This document shows positions 7,511-16,446 of a stretch of 45,623 nucleotides of DNA, piece after piece. The notes below the pieces were generated by a model. The model did no database searches. It was given only the letters and a program-made list of their open reading frames with translations, and had not been told where the DNA came from. The position numbers were made by a program, and so were the translations under genes. The DNA comes from Alphaproteobacteria bacterium (GTDB lineage Bacteria; Pseudomonadota; Alphaproteobacteria; Rs-D84). The number at the start of each line of letters is the position of its first letter. Positions within the stretch are counted from its first letter, which is position 1. Where the stretch lies: positions 1 to 45,623 of the forward strand of contig JAKSTE010000001.1 in the NCBI GenBank assembly GCA_024402735.1. Direction: 5' to 3'.

Positions 7511-9925
7511 TTACATTATCTGTTTCTTTAAATATTCTTCTACAAAATTACTTCCGTACATTTTATATAATTCTTCAGCCAACAAAACAGAAGAACGGCC
7601 AGATTCAAATAAACGTAACATACTACCTAAACCACCTAGTTCTGTATTTAGAATAACAGATTCATTATTTACTGGTCTAGATAATAAAACAGCTCTTTTT
7701 AAATTAGGATATGCTTTTCCTTGTATAAATGCCATTTCCATTGGATTTAAATTCCATTTTTCATAATCAGAAGCATCGGCAGCTGGGTTACGGAAGAACA
7801 AAACGGTTTGTGCTTGTCCACGAACAACATCACCTATACCCATTTTATCTAAAACATTAGCTCTTTGAAAAGCAACCATATAAGCTTGTCTATTTTTACG
7901 TCCTTCTTGTAATCCCATTATAAAATTATCTCTAAATGTTTTATTTGCTAACATAGGTGCTGTTTCATCAATCATTATTAAAGAAGGATTTCCTTCTGCA
8001 ACAGTCATTGTGTTAATTCTATGTAGTATATAAGAGATAACAGCTGGTGATAATATTTCATCTTGTAAGATATCTGTAAAATCAAAAGTTGTTAATCTTG
8101 AATTTAAATCAAGTGTATCACTATTTTCATTAAATATATCTCCATATTGTAATGGATCTACCCATTTTTTTAGGGCTTTACGCATATTTCCTGAAGAAGA
8201 AAAACAACTTTCATATAAATTACTTAGTAATCTATCATTATCAGATAAGTAATCAAAATTAACTGATACAGCTCGTGCTATTTCATCTAAAGAATTTGCG
8301 TCTGTCTGTTCAGATATAATAGAAAACCACCTACGTAAAAAAGCTCTGTTTTTTGCATTATCCGGCATTTTCAATGGATTTAAATGTGTTAAGAAAGAAT
8401 TATCTGCAGAATTCTTTTCTTTATTTCTCATTGTTATATATTTACCACCAACAGACAGTGTAAATATTTCAGCACCATTATTTCTATCAAAGAAAAATGC
8501 TTTTAATTTTGGATGACGTAAAGATTGAGCTATTAAAAATGAGAATAAAGTTGTTTTACCTCCTCCAGTAGGACCTATTGTTAATGTATGTCCAACCGCA
8601 GCAGGTTTGTCTGATACATGAAATTGAAATTTATAAGGAGTGCCTTGAGACGTAGGAAATACTACTAATGGTCCATTTCCCCAATCGCTATTTTCTATTC
8701 CAGTAGGCATAGAAGACATAGGTATACTTATAGCAGCTGTTTTTGATAACATTTTAAAACTACGAGGAAATATATCAAAACCAGGTATTTGAGAAAAGAA
8801 AGATACTTTTTTACCTAAATTTTCAACAACAGGTGATATTCCAAAAGAAGCACATATTTTCTTAAATTCAGAAATATGTTCTAATAACTTTTCTTCAGAT
8901 TCAGCAAATAATGTAAATAAAGGATAATAATCTACCAATGTTTGAGAACCTGTAATATTTTCATCCATTGATGATTTCACTTCTATAATTTGTTCTATAG
9001 TAGAATCATTATCTTCATCTGTAATAGTAGATTTTCTTTGTCTAATTGTATTCTCTACATCACTTGATTTTAAAATATTAAATTTATTCATACAAATCAT
9101 TTCACATTGTATGCTCGTTATATTATCAAAAAACTCTTCATCTAAATAATCAGGTGAGATTTTAAAAGATAAAATAGAAGAAAAATAAGTTTTATTACCA
9201 CTTATATATTTAATTATTCCATTTTTATAAAAATCAACATCATCTACTGTGATTAAATCTGCTATATTATCATCACATTTGTTTATATTTGGTTTTGATA
9301 TAGGTGATAATATTCTCCCAAAAAATTTAGCCATATTATTAGAAGAATTATTTTTTAGTAATTCTGGTTTATAAGCAGATAATACTGATTCTATATAATT
9401 ACAATATTGATTTAATCTATCATATGAATTCTGACCTGAAACAGATATTACTACGTAATAACTATTGGAAAATATATTTAATTTTTGATCGTTCCATTTA
9501 TTATATATTTTTTGTAAAACAGGATGATTAAATTCATAATCTGTTTTTTTATCATCTATATCACGTATGGTAAAAAATCTTAAAAAAACATTAGAATCTT
9601 GTATTTGATTAAATAATTGTGCTCTTAAATCTAGTAATTTTTCTTTATTTTCATCGCTTTGCATACTAGTTTGAATACCATTTATCTTATATACACGAAC
9701 TAAAGATCCATCAGTCATAGATAAATAATTATTATCATAAACTTTATTAAAAGGTAAATATTGAGAATATCTTTTATAACCAAATATAGGTAATATAACT
9801 TTAGATAAAACAGGTATATATGCTAATAAAATTATAAATACAAATAAAACAGCTATAGCTAAAACTACTAATATAGTTGGAACTGAATAAGTATTACCTA
9901 TAAAATATCCAAATAATTCTTTCAT
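7511..9925 (-). CDS. virB4: Type IV secretion system ATPase VirB4
   Basis: The 804-residue cytoplasmic motor ATPase of a VirB/D-type secretion system carries Walker A GPTGGGKTT at residues 451-459, Walker B PSLIMIDETAPML near residue 645, and FQRANVLDKMG with QAQTVLFFRNP in the C-terminal RecA-like domain. The N-terminal CagE/TrbE-type domain begins near residue 50 (YLPFNKVYDNNYLSM, then DGSLVRVYKING). Ahead of it is a strongly hydrophobic segment (about residues 16-46), an extra membrane anchor that many VirB4 proteins lack. The gene overlaps virB3 by one base (TAATG). Only virB3, virB4 and an HExxH protein are present; virB6, virB8-virB11 and virD4 are not in this window, which recalls the scattered vir genes of Rickettsiales. 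Confidence 0.92.
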   Translation of the reverse strand: MKELFGYFIGNTYSVPTILVVLAIAVLFVFIILLAYIPVLSKVILPIFGYKRYSQYLPFNKVYDNNYLSMTDGSLVRVYKINGIQTSMQSDENKEKLLDLRAQLFNQIQDSNVFLRFFTIRDIDDKKTDYEFNHPVLQKIYNKWNDQKLNIFSNSYYVVISVSGQNSYDRLNQYCNYIESVLSAYKPELLKNNSSNNMAKFFGRILSPISKPNINKCDDNIADLITVDDVDFYKNGIIKYISGNKTYFSSILSFKISPDYLDEEFFDNITSIQCEMICMNKFNILKSSDVENTIRQRKSTITDEDNDSTIEQIIEVKSSMDENITGSQTLVDYYPLFTLFAESEEKLLEHISEFKKICASFGISPVVENLGKKVSFFSQIPGFDIFPRSFKMLSKTAAISIPMSSMPTGIENSDWGNGPLVVFPTSQGTPYKFQFHVSDKPAAVGHTLTIGPTGGGKTTLFSFLIAQSLRHPKLKAFFFDRNNGAEIFTLSVGGKYITMRNKEKNSADNSFLTHLNPLKMPDNAKNRAFLRRWFSIISEQTDANSLDEIARAVSVNFDYLSDNDRLLSNLYESCFSSSGNMRKALKKWVDPLQYGDIFNENSDTLDLNSRLTTFDFTDILQDEILSPAVISYILHRINTMTVAEGNPSLIMIDETAPMLANKTFRDNFIMGLQEGRKNRQAYMVAFQRANVLDKMGIGDVVRGQAQTVLFFRNPAADASDYEKWNLNPMEMAFIQGKAYPNLKRAVLLSRPVNNESVILNTELGGLGSMLRLFESGRSSVLLAEELYKMYGSNFVEEYLKKQIM

Positions 9926-10221
9926 TATATAGATAATCTCCTAGGTATTTTATTTTTTATTAATTTTATATTAGATATAATAATTTGAGAAAGTTGAGGT
10001 TCTTTTTTTGAATAAAAACCTAGTATTGTATGTAATAAACATAATAATCCTATAAAAACAAGTGGTAATAACATAGGAATATTATGAGTAAATACTAAAA
10101 AAATAACCATAGTAACCATATAGGCTATAAAACATATAGCAAAATTTATTATAGCCAAAGTATAAGGAACATAAAATATACGTGGCGGATTTGCTAAAGC
10201 TTTTAGTATTTTTTGTCTCAA
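9925..10221 (-). CDS. virB3: Type IV secretion system inner-membrane protein VirB3
   Basis: The 98-residue protein has two adjacent membrane segments (about residues 20-43 and 48-68) after a short N-terminus containing ALANPPRIFYVPY, the Pro-rich pattern seen in VirB3/TrbD proteins. It overlaps virB4 by one base, the normal order. The start is TTG at 10221, chosen because AGGAG lies at good spacing and the family N-terminus begins there. A promoter stands directly upstream. Confidence 0.85.
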   Translation of the reverse strand: MRQKILKALANPPRIFYVPYTLAIINFAICFIAYMVTMVIFLVFTHNIPMLLPLVFIGLLCLLHTILGFYSKKEPQLSQIIISNIKLIKNKIPRRLSI

Positions 10222-10242
10222 ATGCTCTCTCCTACGAGATTT

Positions 10243-10271
10243 ATTATAACAATTTCATTTTTTTTCAACAA
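10243..10271 (-). promoter_or_regulatory. Promoter of the virB3-virB4 operon
   Basis: On the minus strand -35 TTGTTG (10271-10266) and a perfect -10 TATAAT (10248-10243) with 17-base spacing. The leader to the TTG start of virB3 is about 15 bases and contains AGGAG. Confidence 0.65.
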
Positions 10272-10483
10272 GTATAAAAAATATATGTATAAAAATTGTT
10301 AAAATTGTTAAAAACTACTATTTTATTAACATATTGAAAGTTAATAAAAATTATTAACATTTTTATAAAATATATTAGAAATCTAGGATTTTTTTGTTAA
10401 AAAACTGTTTATAAAAAGTTTAAAAAAGTTATCAACAATATTAACAGCTATAATAATAACAATAATAAAAATATAATAATTAT

Positions 10484-10511
10484 TTGATTTTTCATAAAAA
10501 CTGTTTATAAT
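10484..10511 (+). promoter_or_regulatory. Promoter of rpmJ
   Basis: TTGATT (10484-10489) and TATAAT (10506-10511) separated by 16 bases, about 25 bases ahead of the rpmJ start. The -10 overlaps one of the TTATAAACA nonamers. Confidence 0.65.
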
Positions 10512-10535
10512 CACCCTAGCAAAAAGGATAAAATT

Positions 10536-10670
10536 ATGAAATTTTTAAGTTCTTTAAAAGCTTGGAAAAAACGTGGAAATGTAAAACAAATTCGTCGTGG
10601 AAAACAAGTTATATTAATAGACCCTTCTAATCCAAAATTAAAAGCAAAACAAGGATTTAAGAAGAAATAA
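10536..10670 (+). CDS. rpmJ: 50S ribosomal protein bL36
   Basis: A 44-codon gene coding for MKFLSSLKAWKKRGNVKQ followed by IRRGKQVILIDPSNPKLKAKQG and a short Lys-rich tail. It matches the alphaproteobacterial zinc-free bL36 pattern (SLK, K-R, IRR-G, NP-KA-QG). AAAGGA stands eight bases before the start. It is monocistronic, with its own promoter and terminator, as is common for this gene in alphaproteobacteria. Several usually conserved basic residues are replaced (Trp10, Leu27-Ile28-Asp29), and the tail FKKK extends past the usual end. Confidence 0.85.
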   Translation: MKFLSSLKAWKKRGNVKQIRRGKQVILIDPSNPKLKAKQGFKKK

Positions 10671-10700
10671 ACATATAAAATAAATATTTATATAGTTTTT

Positions 10701-10727
10701 ATACCCGTTTTGTCGGGTATTTTTTTT
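10701..10727 (+). terminator. Rho-independent terminator of rpmJ
   Basis: Stem ATACCCG/CGGGTAT (10701-10707 with 10714-10720) with a 6-base loop, followed by a run of T. On the minus strand the downstream tract is poorer in T, so it works mainly for rpmJ. Confidence 0.85.
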
Positions 10728-10730
10728 AAT

Positions 10731-11387
10731 TTATTCTTTTAAAAACGCTTCTTTTAAGATTTTTTTAGCACTTTTATTATCATAACCAGCATTATATAAA
10801 TATTCTATTTGTTCTTTATTTGGTTTATATAAAAAAGCAGAATGATTTGCTAATAAAGGAACTGATTTTATATTTTGTTTAGGTATTAATGTAACTATAG
10901 AAGTTTCTTCTGCCATAACACCTAAAGATATATCTGAATTACTATTTAAAGCTTTTTTAGATATTTCAGCATTAGTTAATAATTTAGTTATAGTTTTTTT
11001 ATCGGCTAATACTTTAGTTTTAGAATATATAGTTGTATCAGAATTAGAATGTTTACAATTTATATTTAATGTTAATTCTTTATAATTTTTTATAATATTA
11101 GTATTAATTATAGAACTATTTTTACCGGCATTTTCGATATTTATTTCTAAAAAAGCCGGCTTTTTATTTTTTATATTAACATTTATTTCTATTTTTGTAT
11201 TTTTAGCAGATAAATGTAAATTTATACACTTTTTACCGGTTATTTCACCTAAATATTGTATTTTTATAATTTCTTTATGTTGTTTTGTTATAGAAATTAA
11301 TTTTTTCTTTGTAAAATAATATATATCTTTAAAATCAGAATCTTTTCTGCATAATTTTCCATTTTCAAAATATATTATTTTAGACAT
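10731..11387 (-). CDS. Short SufD-like (SufBD-fold) protein
   Basis: The 218-residue protein is about half the length of SufD. Its C-terminal 80 residues follow the SufB/SufD pattern: LNSNSDISLGVMAEETSIVTLIP, then SVPLLANHSAFLYKPNKEQ, then YLYNAGYDNKSAKKILKEAFLKE, where SufD has a His-Gly-Ala segment, EQ..YL..RG and a final helix ending in a Phe-Leu pair. The central part (residues 45-130) is rich in alternating beta-strand patterns, as in the SufBD beta-helix. SufD dimerises with SufB to build Fe-S clusters; SufB and SufC are not near. The base composition is very AT-rich (many Ile, Lys, Asn). It is a minimal SufD or a decaying one; no stop or frameshift interrupts it. Confidence 0.6.
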   Translation of the reverse strand: MSKIIYFENGKLCRKDSDFKDIYYFTKKKLISITKQHKEIIKIQYLGEITGKKCINLHLSAKNTKIEINVNIKNKKPAFLEINIENAGKNSSIINTNIIKNYKELTLNINCKHSNSDTTIYSKTKVLADKKTITKLLTNAEISKKALNSNSDISLGVMAEETSIVTLIPKQNIKSVPLLANHSAFLYKPNKEQIEYLYNAGYDNKSAKKILKEAFLKE

Positions 11388-11472
11388 ATTTTTAATAAGT
11401 TAGTTGTTTTAATTATTTTATAATGTATTATATGCGTAATTTATATAATAAACAACAAATAATGGTGAAATT

Positions 11473-12552
11473 ATGGGATTTAATTGTGGAATAGTAGGAT
11501 TACCAAATGTAGGAAAATCTACATTATTTAATGCATTAACTCAAAGTGCTGCGGCAGACGCTCAAAATTATCCTTTTTGTACAATAGAACCTAATACTGG
11601 ACGTGTTGTTGTACCTGATCAAACTTTACATAATTTAGCTAATACAGCTGGTGCAGAACGTATAATACCAACTCAATTAGAAATAGTAGATATTGCTGGA
11701 TTGGTAAAAGGCGCTTCTGCTGGTGAAGGATTAGGAAATAAGTTTTTAGCTAATATATTATCAACAGATGCAATAATTCATGTTGTTAGATGTTTTGAAA
11801 ATGATGATATTGTTCATGTTAATGGAAAAATAGATCCTTTATCAGATATAGAAACAATAGAAACAGAATTAATGTTAGCAGATATAGAAAGTTTAGATAA
11901 TCAGATAAAAAAATTAGAAAAAAAAGTTCATGGTTTAGATAAAAATGCTGTTAAATTATTATCTGATGCAACTTCAATAAAAGAAAACCTAGAAAAATCT
12001 ATACCAGCAAGAATGCAAGATATAGATGCTACACCTTTTAATTTATTAACAAAAAAACCAGTTATTTATGTATGTAATGTAGAAGAAAGTTCTGCCGCTA
12101 CAGGAAATAAATATTCTGATGCAGTAAAAGAAAAATATGGACATATTGCTCCTGTTTTAATTATTTCTAGTAAAATAGAAATGGAAATAGCTCAAATAGT
12201 AGATCAAGAAGAAAGAAAAATGTTTCTTAATGAATTAGGTTTAAACGAATCAGGATTAGATCAGGTTATTCATACAGGATATGATACATTAGGATTACAA
12301 ACATTTTATACTGTTGGACCAAAAGAAGCTCATGCTTGGACTATTAATAAAGGTATGACAGCACCTCAAGCTGCTGGAAAAATACATAGTGATTTTGAAA
12401 GAGGTTTTATTAGAGCTGAAATAATATCACCAAGTGACTATATAGAACTCGGAGGAGAAGTTGCTGTTAAAGAAGCAGGAAAAATGAGATTAGTTGGAAA
12501 AGAATATATAATGCAAGATGGTGATATATGTCATTTCTTATTTAATGTTTAA
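11473..12552 (+). CDS. ychF: Redox-regulated P-loop ATPase YchF (Obg family)
   Basis: At 359 residues it matches the universal YchF/OLA1 family. It starts with GIVGLPNVGKSTLFNALT (G1), has the switch region IVDIAGLVKGASAGEGLGNKFL, and NVEE in place of NKxD, the change that gives YchF its preference for ATP over GTP. The C-terminal TGS-type domain ends with YIMQDGDICHFLFNV. YchF binds ribosomes and affects stress responses and translation. The gene is monocistronic, with GGTGA before the start and a strong terminator after it. Confidence 0.96.
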   Translation: MGFNCGIVGLPNVGKSTLFNALTQSAAADAQNYPFCTIEPNTGRVVVPDQTLHNLANTAGAERIIPTQLEIVDIAGLVKGASAGEGLGNKFLANILSTDAIIHVVRCFENDDIVHVNGKIDPLSDIETIETELMLADIESLDNQIKKLEKKVHGLDKNAVKLLSDATSIKENLEKSIPARMQDIDATPFNLLTKKPVIYVCNVEESSAATGNKYSDAVKEKYGHIAPVLIISSKIEMEIAQIVDQEERKMFLNELGLNESGLDQVIHTGYDTLGLQTFYTVGPKEAHAWTINKGMTAPQAAGKIHSDFERGFIRAEIISPSDYIELGGEVAVKEAGKMRLVGKEYIMQDGDICHFLFNV

Positions 12553-12577
12553 AAAACCGGTATTTACCGGTTTTTTT
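12551..12577. terminator. Bidirectional terminator between ychF and dnaG
   Basis: A-rich arm with ACCGGT, loop ATTT, ACCGGT with T-rich arm; the full stem is about 11 bp because the flanking A and T tracts also pair. The symmetrical tracts serve both convergent genes, and the T tract abuts the dnaG stop codon. It has the same core as the terminators at 6872, 24705 and 29644. Confidence 0.9.
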
Positions 12578-14198
12578 AATCGTTATTTATTAAAATTTCT
12601 AAATATTTTTTAGTTTTTTCTATTTCTAAATTTAAATTATCTAATTCTTTTTTTATAGAAACATCATTATTTAATAACAATTTATTAGTTAGTTCTTTTT
12701 GTTTTAATAATAATGTGTCTAAATTTCTTTTTATTTGTATAGAAATTATACTATTTTCAGCATCTTTTAGAGATAAGTTTGTTTTTTGTACTTCTTCATC
12801 AAAGTTTATTTTAAGAGATGTTAAAAAATCTACATATTTTTCAGCTAATTCTGGATATGTTTGAATTATAGATTGAATATTTTTTATCATATTATTATCT
12901 ATATCCGGAACTTCTATTTCTTGTTCATATTTTTTTAATTTCCAATTATGCCATTCATTAAATTTTCTACTATTAAAATCTTGTTCTATTTCATTTTGAA
13001 ATATTTTGTCAGTTATTTTAGATAAGCTTTCTTTTAAAAATTTTTCAGCTTGAGATCTTCCTGCTGGTGTAGATATAGAATAATTTTCATTAGTTATTTT
13101 CCATAAAAAATCTATTAAAGATAAAGCATTATCTATAATTTTTTTCATAGCACTTTCGCCCGATGTTTTTAAAATTTCATCAGGATCTTTACCACCTGTT
13201 ACAAAAGCGAATTTTACATCAGATTTATCTCGTAAAAATGGTAAGACTAAATTGCAAGCTCTAGTTGCTGCTTTTTTACCAGCATTATCACCATCAAAAC
13301 AAAAAATTATATTTCTATTAGATTTACATAATATAGCTATATGATCTTCTGTTAAAGCTGTACCTAGAGGAGCTACTGTCTCTGGGAAACCATGATTTTG
13401 CATTTGTATAGCATCTATTTGGCCTTCGACAATAATACTTCTATTTTTTTGATGAATAGCTTCTCTAGCAAAATTAAAACCAAAAATAGTTTGTCTTTTA
13501 TGAAATAATTCTGTATCTGTTGTGTTTATATATTTTGGTTCTGTACCGTCTAAACTACGACCAGAAAAAGCAACAATTTGATTATGTGCGTTAAATATAG
13601 GAAACATTAATTTATGACGAAAAAAATCATAAAGACCATAATCCCCTTCTCTGACTAAACCAGTTGATATTAATTTTTCTTTTTTTATATCAGAGAATTT
13701 AGAAGAAATAATATTATTTTTAGGTGCATAACCTATACGATATTTTTTTATCATTTCATCAGAAAAACCACGTTTTTTTATATAATCTAAAGCGTCTTTT
13801 CCTGATTCTGTATATAATAAATCTTGATATATTTTAGCTGCATCATCTGTTATTTTTATATATGTTTGTTCTAGTTCTATTTGTTCTGAAGTTTTTTGTT
13901 TTACTTCTGGTAACTTTAATCCTGCTAAATCAGCTAATTCTTTTATTGCTGTTTTAAAATCGACATTTTCTGTTTTCATAACAAAAGAGATAATATCGCC
14001 ATGTTCACCACAACCAAAACAATGATAATATCCTTTTTCTTCTGAAATGGAAAAAGAAGGTGTTTTTTCATTATGAAAAGGACAACAACCCCAATAATTA
14101 TTTCCCTTTTTTACCAATGATACACGACGAGATATAACATCTACTAAAGATAATCTAGCTCTCAATTCATCGGTAAAAGAGTTGTCGTATTTAGCCAA
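12576..14198 (-). CDS. dnaG: DNA primase DnaG
   Basis: Makes RNA primers at the replication fork. The N-terminal CHC2-type zinc finger (CCPFHNEKTPSFSI, then YYHCFGCGEHGD, residues 38-64) is intact. The TOPRIM catalytic domain follows with IIVEGQIDAI and the acidic FCFDGDNAGKKAA. The C-terminal part (after residue 370) is Lys/Glu/Asn-rich, helical and poorly conserved, as expected for the DnaB-interacting domain. At 540 residues the protein is shorter than the usual 580-650. It starts two bases after topA and is the last gene of the mreC-to-dnaG block. rpoD, its frequent neighbour, is absent. Confidence 0.94.
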   Translation of the reverse strand: MAKYDNSFTDELRARLSLVDVISRRVSLVKKGNNYWGCCPFHNEKTPSFSISEEKGYYHCFGCGEHGDIISFVMKTENVDFKTAIKELADLAGLKLPEVKQKTSEQIELEQTYIKITDDAAKIYQDLLYTESGKDALDYIKKRGFSDEMIKKYRIGYAPKNNIISSKFSDIKKEKLISTGLVREGDYGLYDFFRHKLMFPIFNAHNQIVAFSGRSLDGTEPKYINTTDTELFHKRQTIFGFNFAREAIHQKNRSIIVEGQIDAIQMQNHGFPETVAPLGTALTEDHIAILCKSNRNIIFCFDGDNAGKKAATRACNLVLPFLRDKSDVKFAFVTGGKDPDEILKTSGESAMKKIIDNALSLIDFLWKITNENYSISTPAGRSQAEKFLKESLSKITDKIFQNEIEQDFNSRKFNEWHNWKLKKYEQEIEVPDIDNNMIKNIQSIIQTYPELAEKYVDFLTSLKINFDEEVQKTNLSLKDAENSIISIQIKRNLDTLLLKQKELTNKLLLNNDVSIKKELDNLNLEIEKTKKYLEILINND

Positions 14199-14200
14199 GT

Positions 14201-16444
14201 TTATTTATACCTTTTTTTAAATTTAAATTTAGAATTTTTTTTATTTGTTATTAAATCAATTGCTTCACTTAGACTAGGTTGTTCTTTCACAGATACATTA
14301 ACACGGTTAGAAGATATATAAGGGCCATATCTTCCTTCTGAATAATAATAAATAGCTTTATCTGTTTCTGGGTTTTTTCCTAATAAAATCCCTTCTGATT
14401 TTTTTGTTTTTTTGCTTAATAATTCTTCTGCTATTTCTAGTGTAATAGTTTCAGGTGTATATCCTTTAGCGGATATATTATTTTCACCATCAGAAATATA
14501 AGGACCAAATTTTCCTGTAGGATAAAATGTAATTTTTTCATTCAATTGTACAGGTGTTTTATCTTCTGATAAATTATTAGTGTTATTTATAAATTCGTCT
14601 ATTTTTACAGTAAAATTACATTTTGGATAATCAGAACAACCTATAAATGCACCATATTTTGATAGTTTTATTCCTAGTTTTTCGCCACATTTTGGACAAA
14701 TATTAGGTGTTTTTATAAAAATATGATCATTCATAAATTTATTAATCCAATCAATTATTTCTGTTGTTTTTACACCTTTTGCAGAATCAATCATTTTTTC
14801 TGTAGGTTTCCAAAAGTTTTGTAATGCGGATAATTTATCTTTTTTACCATTTGATACATCATCTAGGGTGTCTTCTGTTTTTGCTGTAAAATTAACATCC
14901 ACAAAATCAGAAAAATATTTAGATAGATATGCAGTTATTATCCACCCACCAGTTGTAGGGTGAAAACGGTGTTGTTTATCTTGTTCTACATATTTTCTAT
15001 CTACTATAGTAGACATAATAGTTGCGTAAGTTGAAGGACGACCTATACCTAATTCTTCCAATTTTTTTACTAAAGAGGCCTCTGTATATCTTGCTGGAGG
15101 TTGGGTAAAATGTTGTTCAGATATTAATGATTTTATATTTATAGAATCTTTAATGTTTAATTCTGGAAGTTTTATTTCTCCATCTTCATTTTCATCATCT
15201 ATATCTTCTATGTATACTTTCATAAAACCATCAAATATTCTTGTCGTTCCAACACAATGAAATGTTAGTTTTTTAACATCAATATCTACAGCAACAGAAT
15301 CAAATTCTGCGTTACACATTTGACAAGCTATTGTTCTCTTCCATATTAAATCATATAGTTTTGCTTCATCATCTGATAAATCCGGTTTGTTTTCCAGAAA
15401 ATGTGTTGGTCTTATAGCTTCATGTGCTTCTTGGGCGTTTTTAGATTTAGTTATATAAACATTTGGTTTTGAAGGAATGAAATTTTTACCATATTCTTGA
15501 GATATATATTCACGAATTTCTTTGATGGCCTCTTCTGATAAGTTTGTGGCATCTGTTCTCATATATGTAATAAAACCTTTTTCATATAATTTTTGAGCTG
15601 TTGCCATAGTTCTTTTTGATGAAAAATATAATTTACGTGCAGCCTCTTGTTGAAGAGTTGATGTTGTAAATGGAGCAGCCGCATGTCTTTGTGTTTTTTT
15701 CTTGTCTATTTGAGAAACAATACCAGTAGTAGGTGTTGAAACTTCTTTTAAAATATCATCAACCATAGATTTGTTTTCTATAGTTAACTTTTCTATTTTT
15801 TTACCGTTAACCTTAGAAAGGTTTGCTTTAAATTTAACTTTATTATAATCACATTCTGCGTCTATAGACCAATATTCAACAGGTTTAAAAGCTTCTATTT
15901 CTTTTTCTCTATCCACAACTATTTTTACAGCAACGGATTGAACCCTACCTGCAGATTTTCCTAAATTACGTTTCCATAATAAAGGTGATACACTAAAACC
16001 TATTAAATAATCTAATGCTCTTCTAACAATATATGCATCCACCAAATCGGTATCTATTTCTCGCGGATGCTTTATTGCTTCCATAACAGCATTTTTGGTG
16101 ATTTCATGAAAAGCTACACGATAAACAGGTTTTTTACCCAAGACATTACGCTCAGTTAGTATATTATTAATATGCCAAGCTATGGCTTCTCCTTCACGAT
16201 CAGGATCCGAAGCTAAATATATAGCATCTGCTTTTTTTAATTCGTCTATAATAAGTTTTAGTTGTTTTTCTTTACCGGGCATAATTTGCCAACGCATTTC
16301 AAAGTCGTTTGAGGTATCTACACTTCCTGTTTCTGGAACTAAATCACGTACGTGTCCTATTGAAGCAATAACCCTCCATTCTTTTCCAAGATATTTTTCA
16401 ATAGTTTTTGCTTTAGAAGGAGACTCAACGATTAGTAAATTCAT
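14201..16444 (-). CDS. topA: DNA topoisomerase I TopA
   Basis: Type IA topoisomerase that relaxes negative supercoils. The TOPRIM domain opens with LLIVESPSKAKTIEKYLG and has the acidic triad region DPDREGEA (residues 81-88). The active-site Tyr is Tyr294 in FITYMRTDATNLS. One C4 zinc finger (CPKCGEKLG to CSDYPKC) lies near residues 590-620, followed by two Cys-free repeats of the same fold (FYPTGKFGPYIS and YYSEGRYGPYIS), as in other alphaproteobacterial enzymes. Length 747 residues. dprA, a frequent upstream partner, is replaced here by rodA, three bases away. Confidence 0.95.
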   Translation of the reverse strand: MNLLIVESPSKAKTIEKYLGKEWRVIASIGHVRDLVPETGSVDTSNDFEMRWQIMPGKEKQLKLIIDELKKADAIYLASDPDREGEAIAWHINNILTERNVLGKKPVYRVAFHEITKNAVMEAIKHPREIDTDLVDAYIVRRALDYLIGFSVSPLLWKRNLGKSAGRVQSVAVKIVVDREKEIEAFKPVEYWSIDAECDYNKVKFKANLSKVNGKKIEKLTIENKSMVDDILKEVSTPTTGIVSQIDKKKTQRHAAAPFTTSTLQQEAARKLYFSSKRTMATAQKLYEKGFITYMRTDATNLSEEAIKEIREYISQEYGKNFIPSKPNVYITKSKNAQEAHEAIRPTHFLENKPDLSDDEAKLYDLIWKRTIACQMCNAEFDSVAVDIDVKKLTFHCVGTTRIFDGFMKVYIEDIDDENEDGEIKLPELNIKDSINIKSLISEQHFTQPPARYTEASLVKKLEELGIGRPSTYATIMSTIVDRKYVEQDKQHRFHPTTGGWIITAYLSKYFSDFVDVNFTAKTEDTLDDVSNGKKDKLSALQNFWKPTEKMIDSAKGVKTTEIIDWINKFMNDHIFIKTPNICPKCGEKLGIKLSKYGAFIGCSDYPKCNFTVKIDEFINNTNNLSEDKTPVQLNEKITFYPTGKFGPYISDGENNISAKGYTPETITLEIAEELLSKKTKKSEGILLGKNPETDKAIYYYSEGRYGPYISSNRVNVSVKEQPSLSEAIDLITNKKNSKFKFKKRYK

Positions 16445-16446
16445 TT

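Larger units (their letters stand above)
10222..10535. other. AT-rich intergenic region with five TTATNAACA nonamers
   Basis: This is the only stretch over 300 bases without a gene. Its left end holds the virB3 promoter and its right end the rpmJ promoter. Between them lie TTATTAACA at 10323-10331 and 10351-10359, TTATCAACA at 10429-10437, and TTATAAACA on the minus strand at 10406-10414 and 10502-10510. Each differs from the DnaA-box consensus TTATNCACA at one position. There are also direct repeats of AAATTGTTAA near 10293-10310. It may be a replication or regulatory region, or simply AT-rich spacer. Confidence 0.4.

Noticed and set aside
10222..10535. CRISPR or tandem repeat array in the AT-rich gap
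   Set aside because: The repeats are short (9-10 bases), irregularly spaced and on both strands, without constant spacers.
11131..11165. Another CCGG-type terminator (ACCGGCATTTT ... AAGCCGGCTTTTT)
   Set aside because: It lies inside the SufD-like coding sequence, the arms are separated by about 20 bases, and the frame continues through it.
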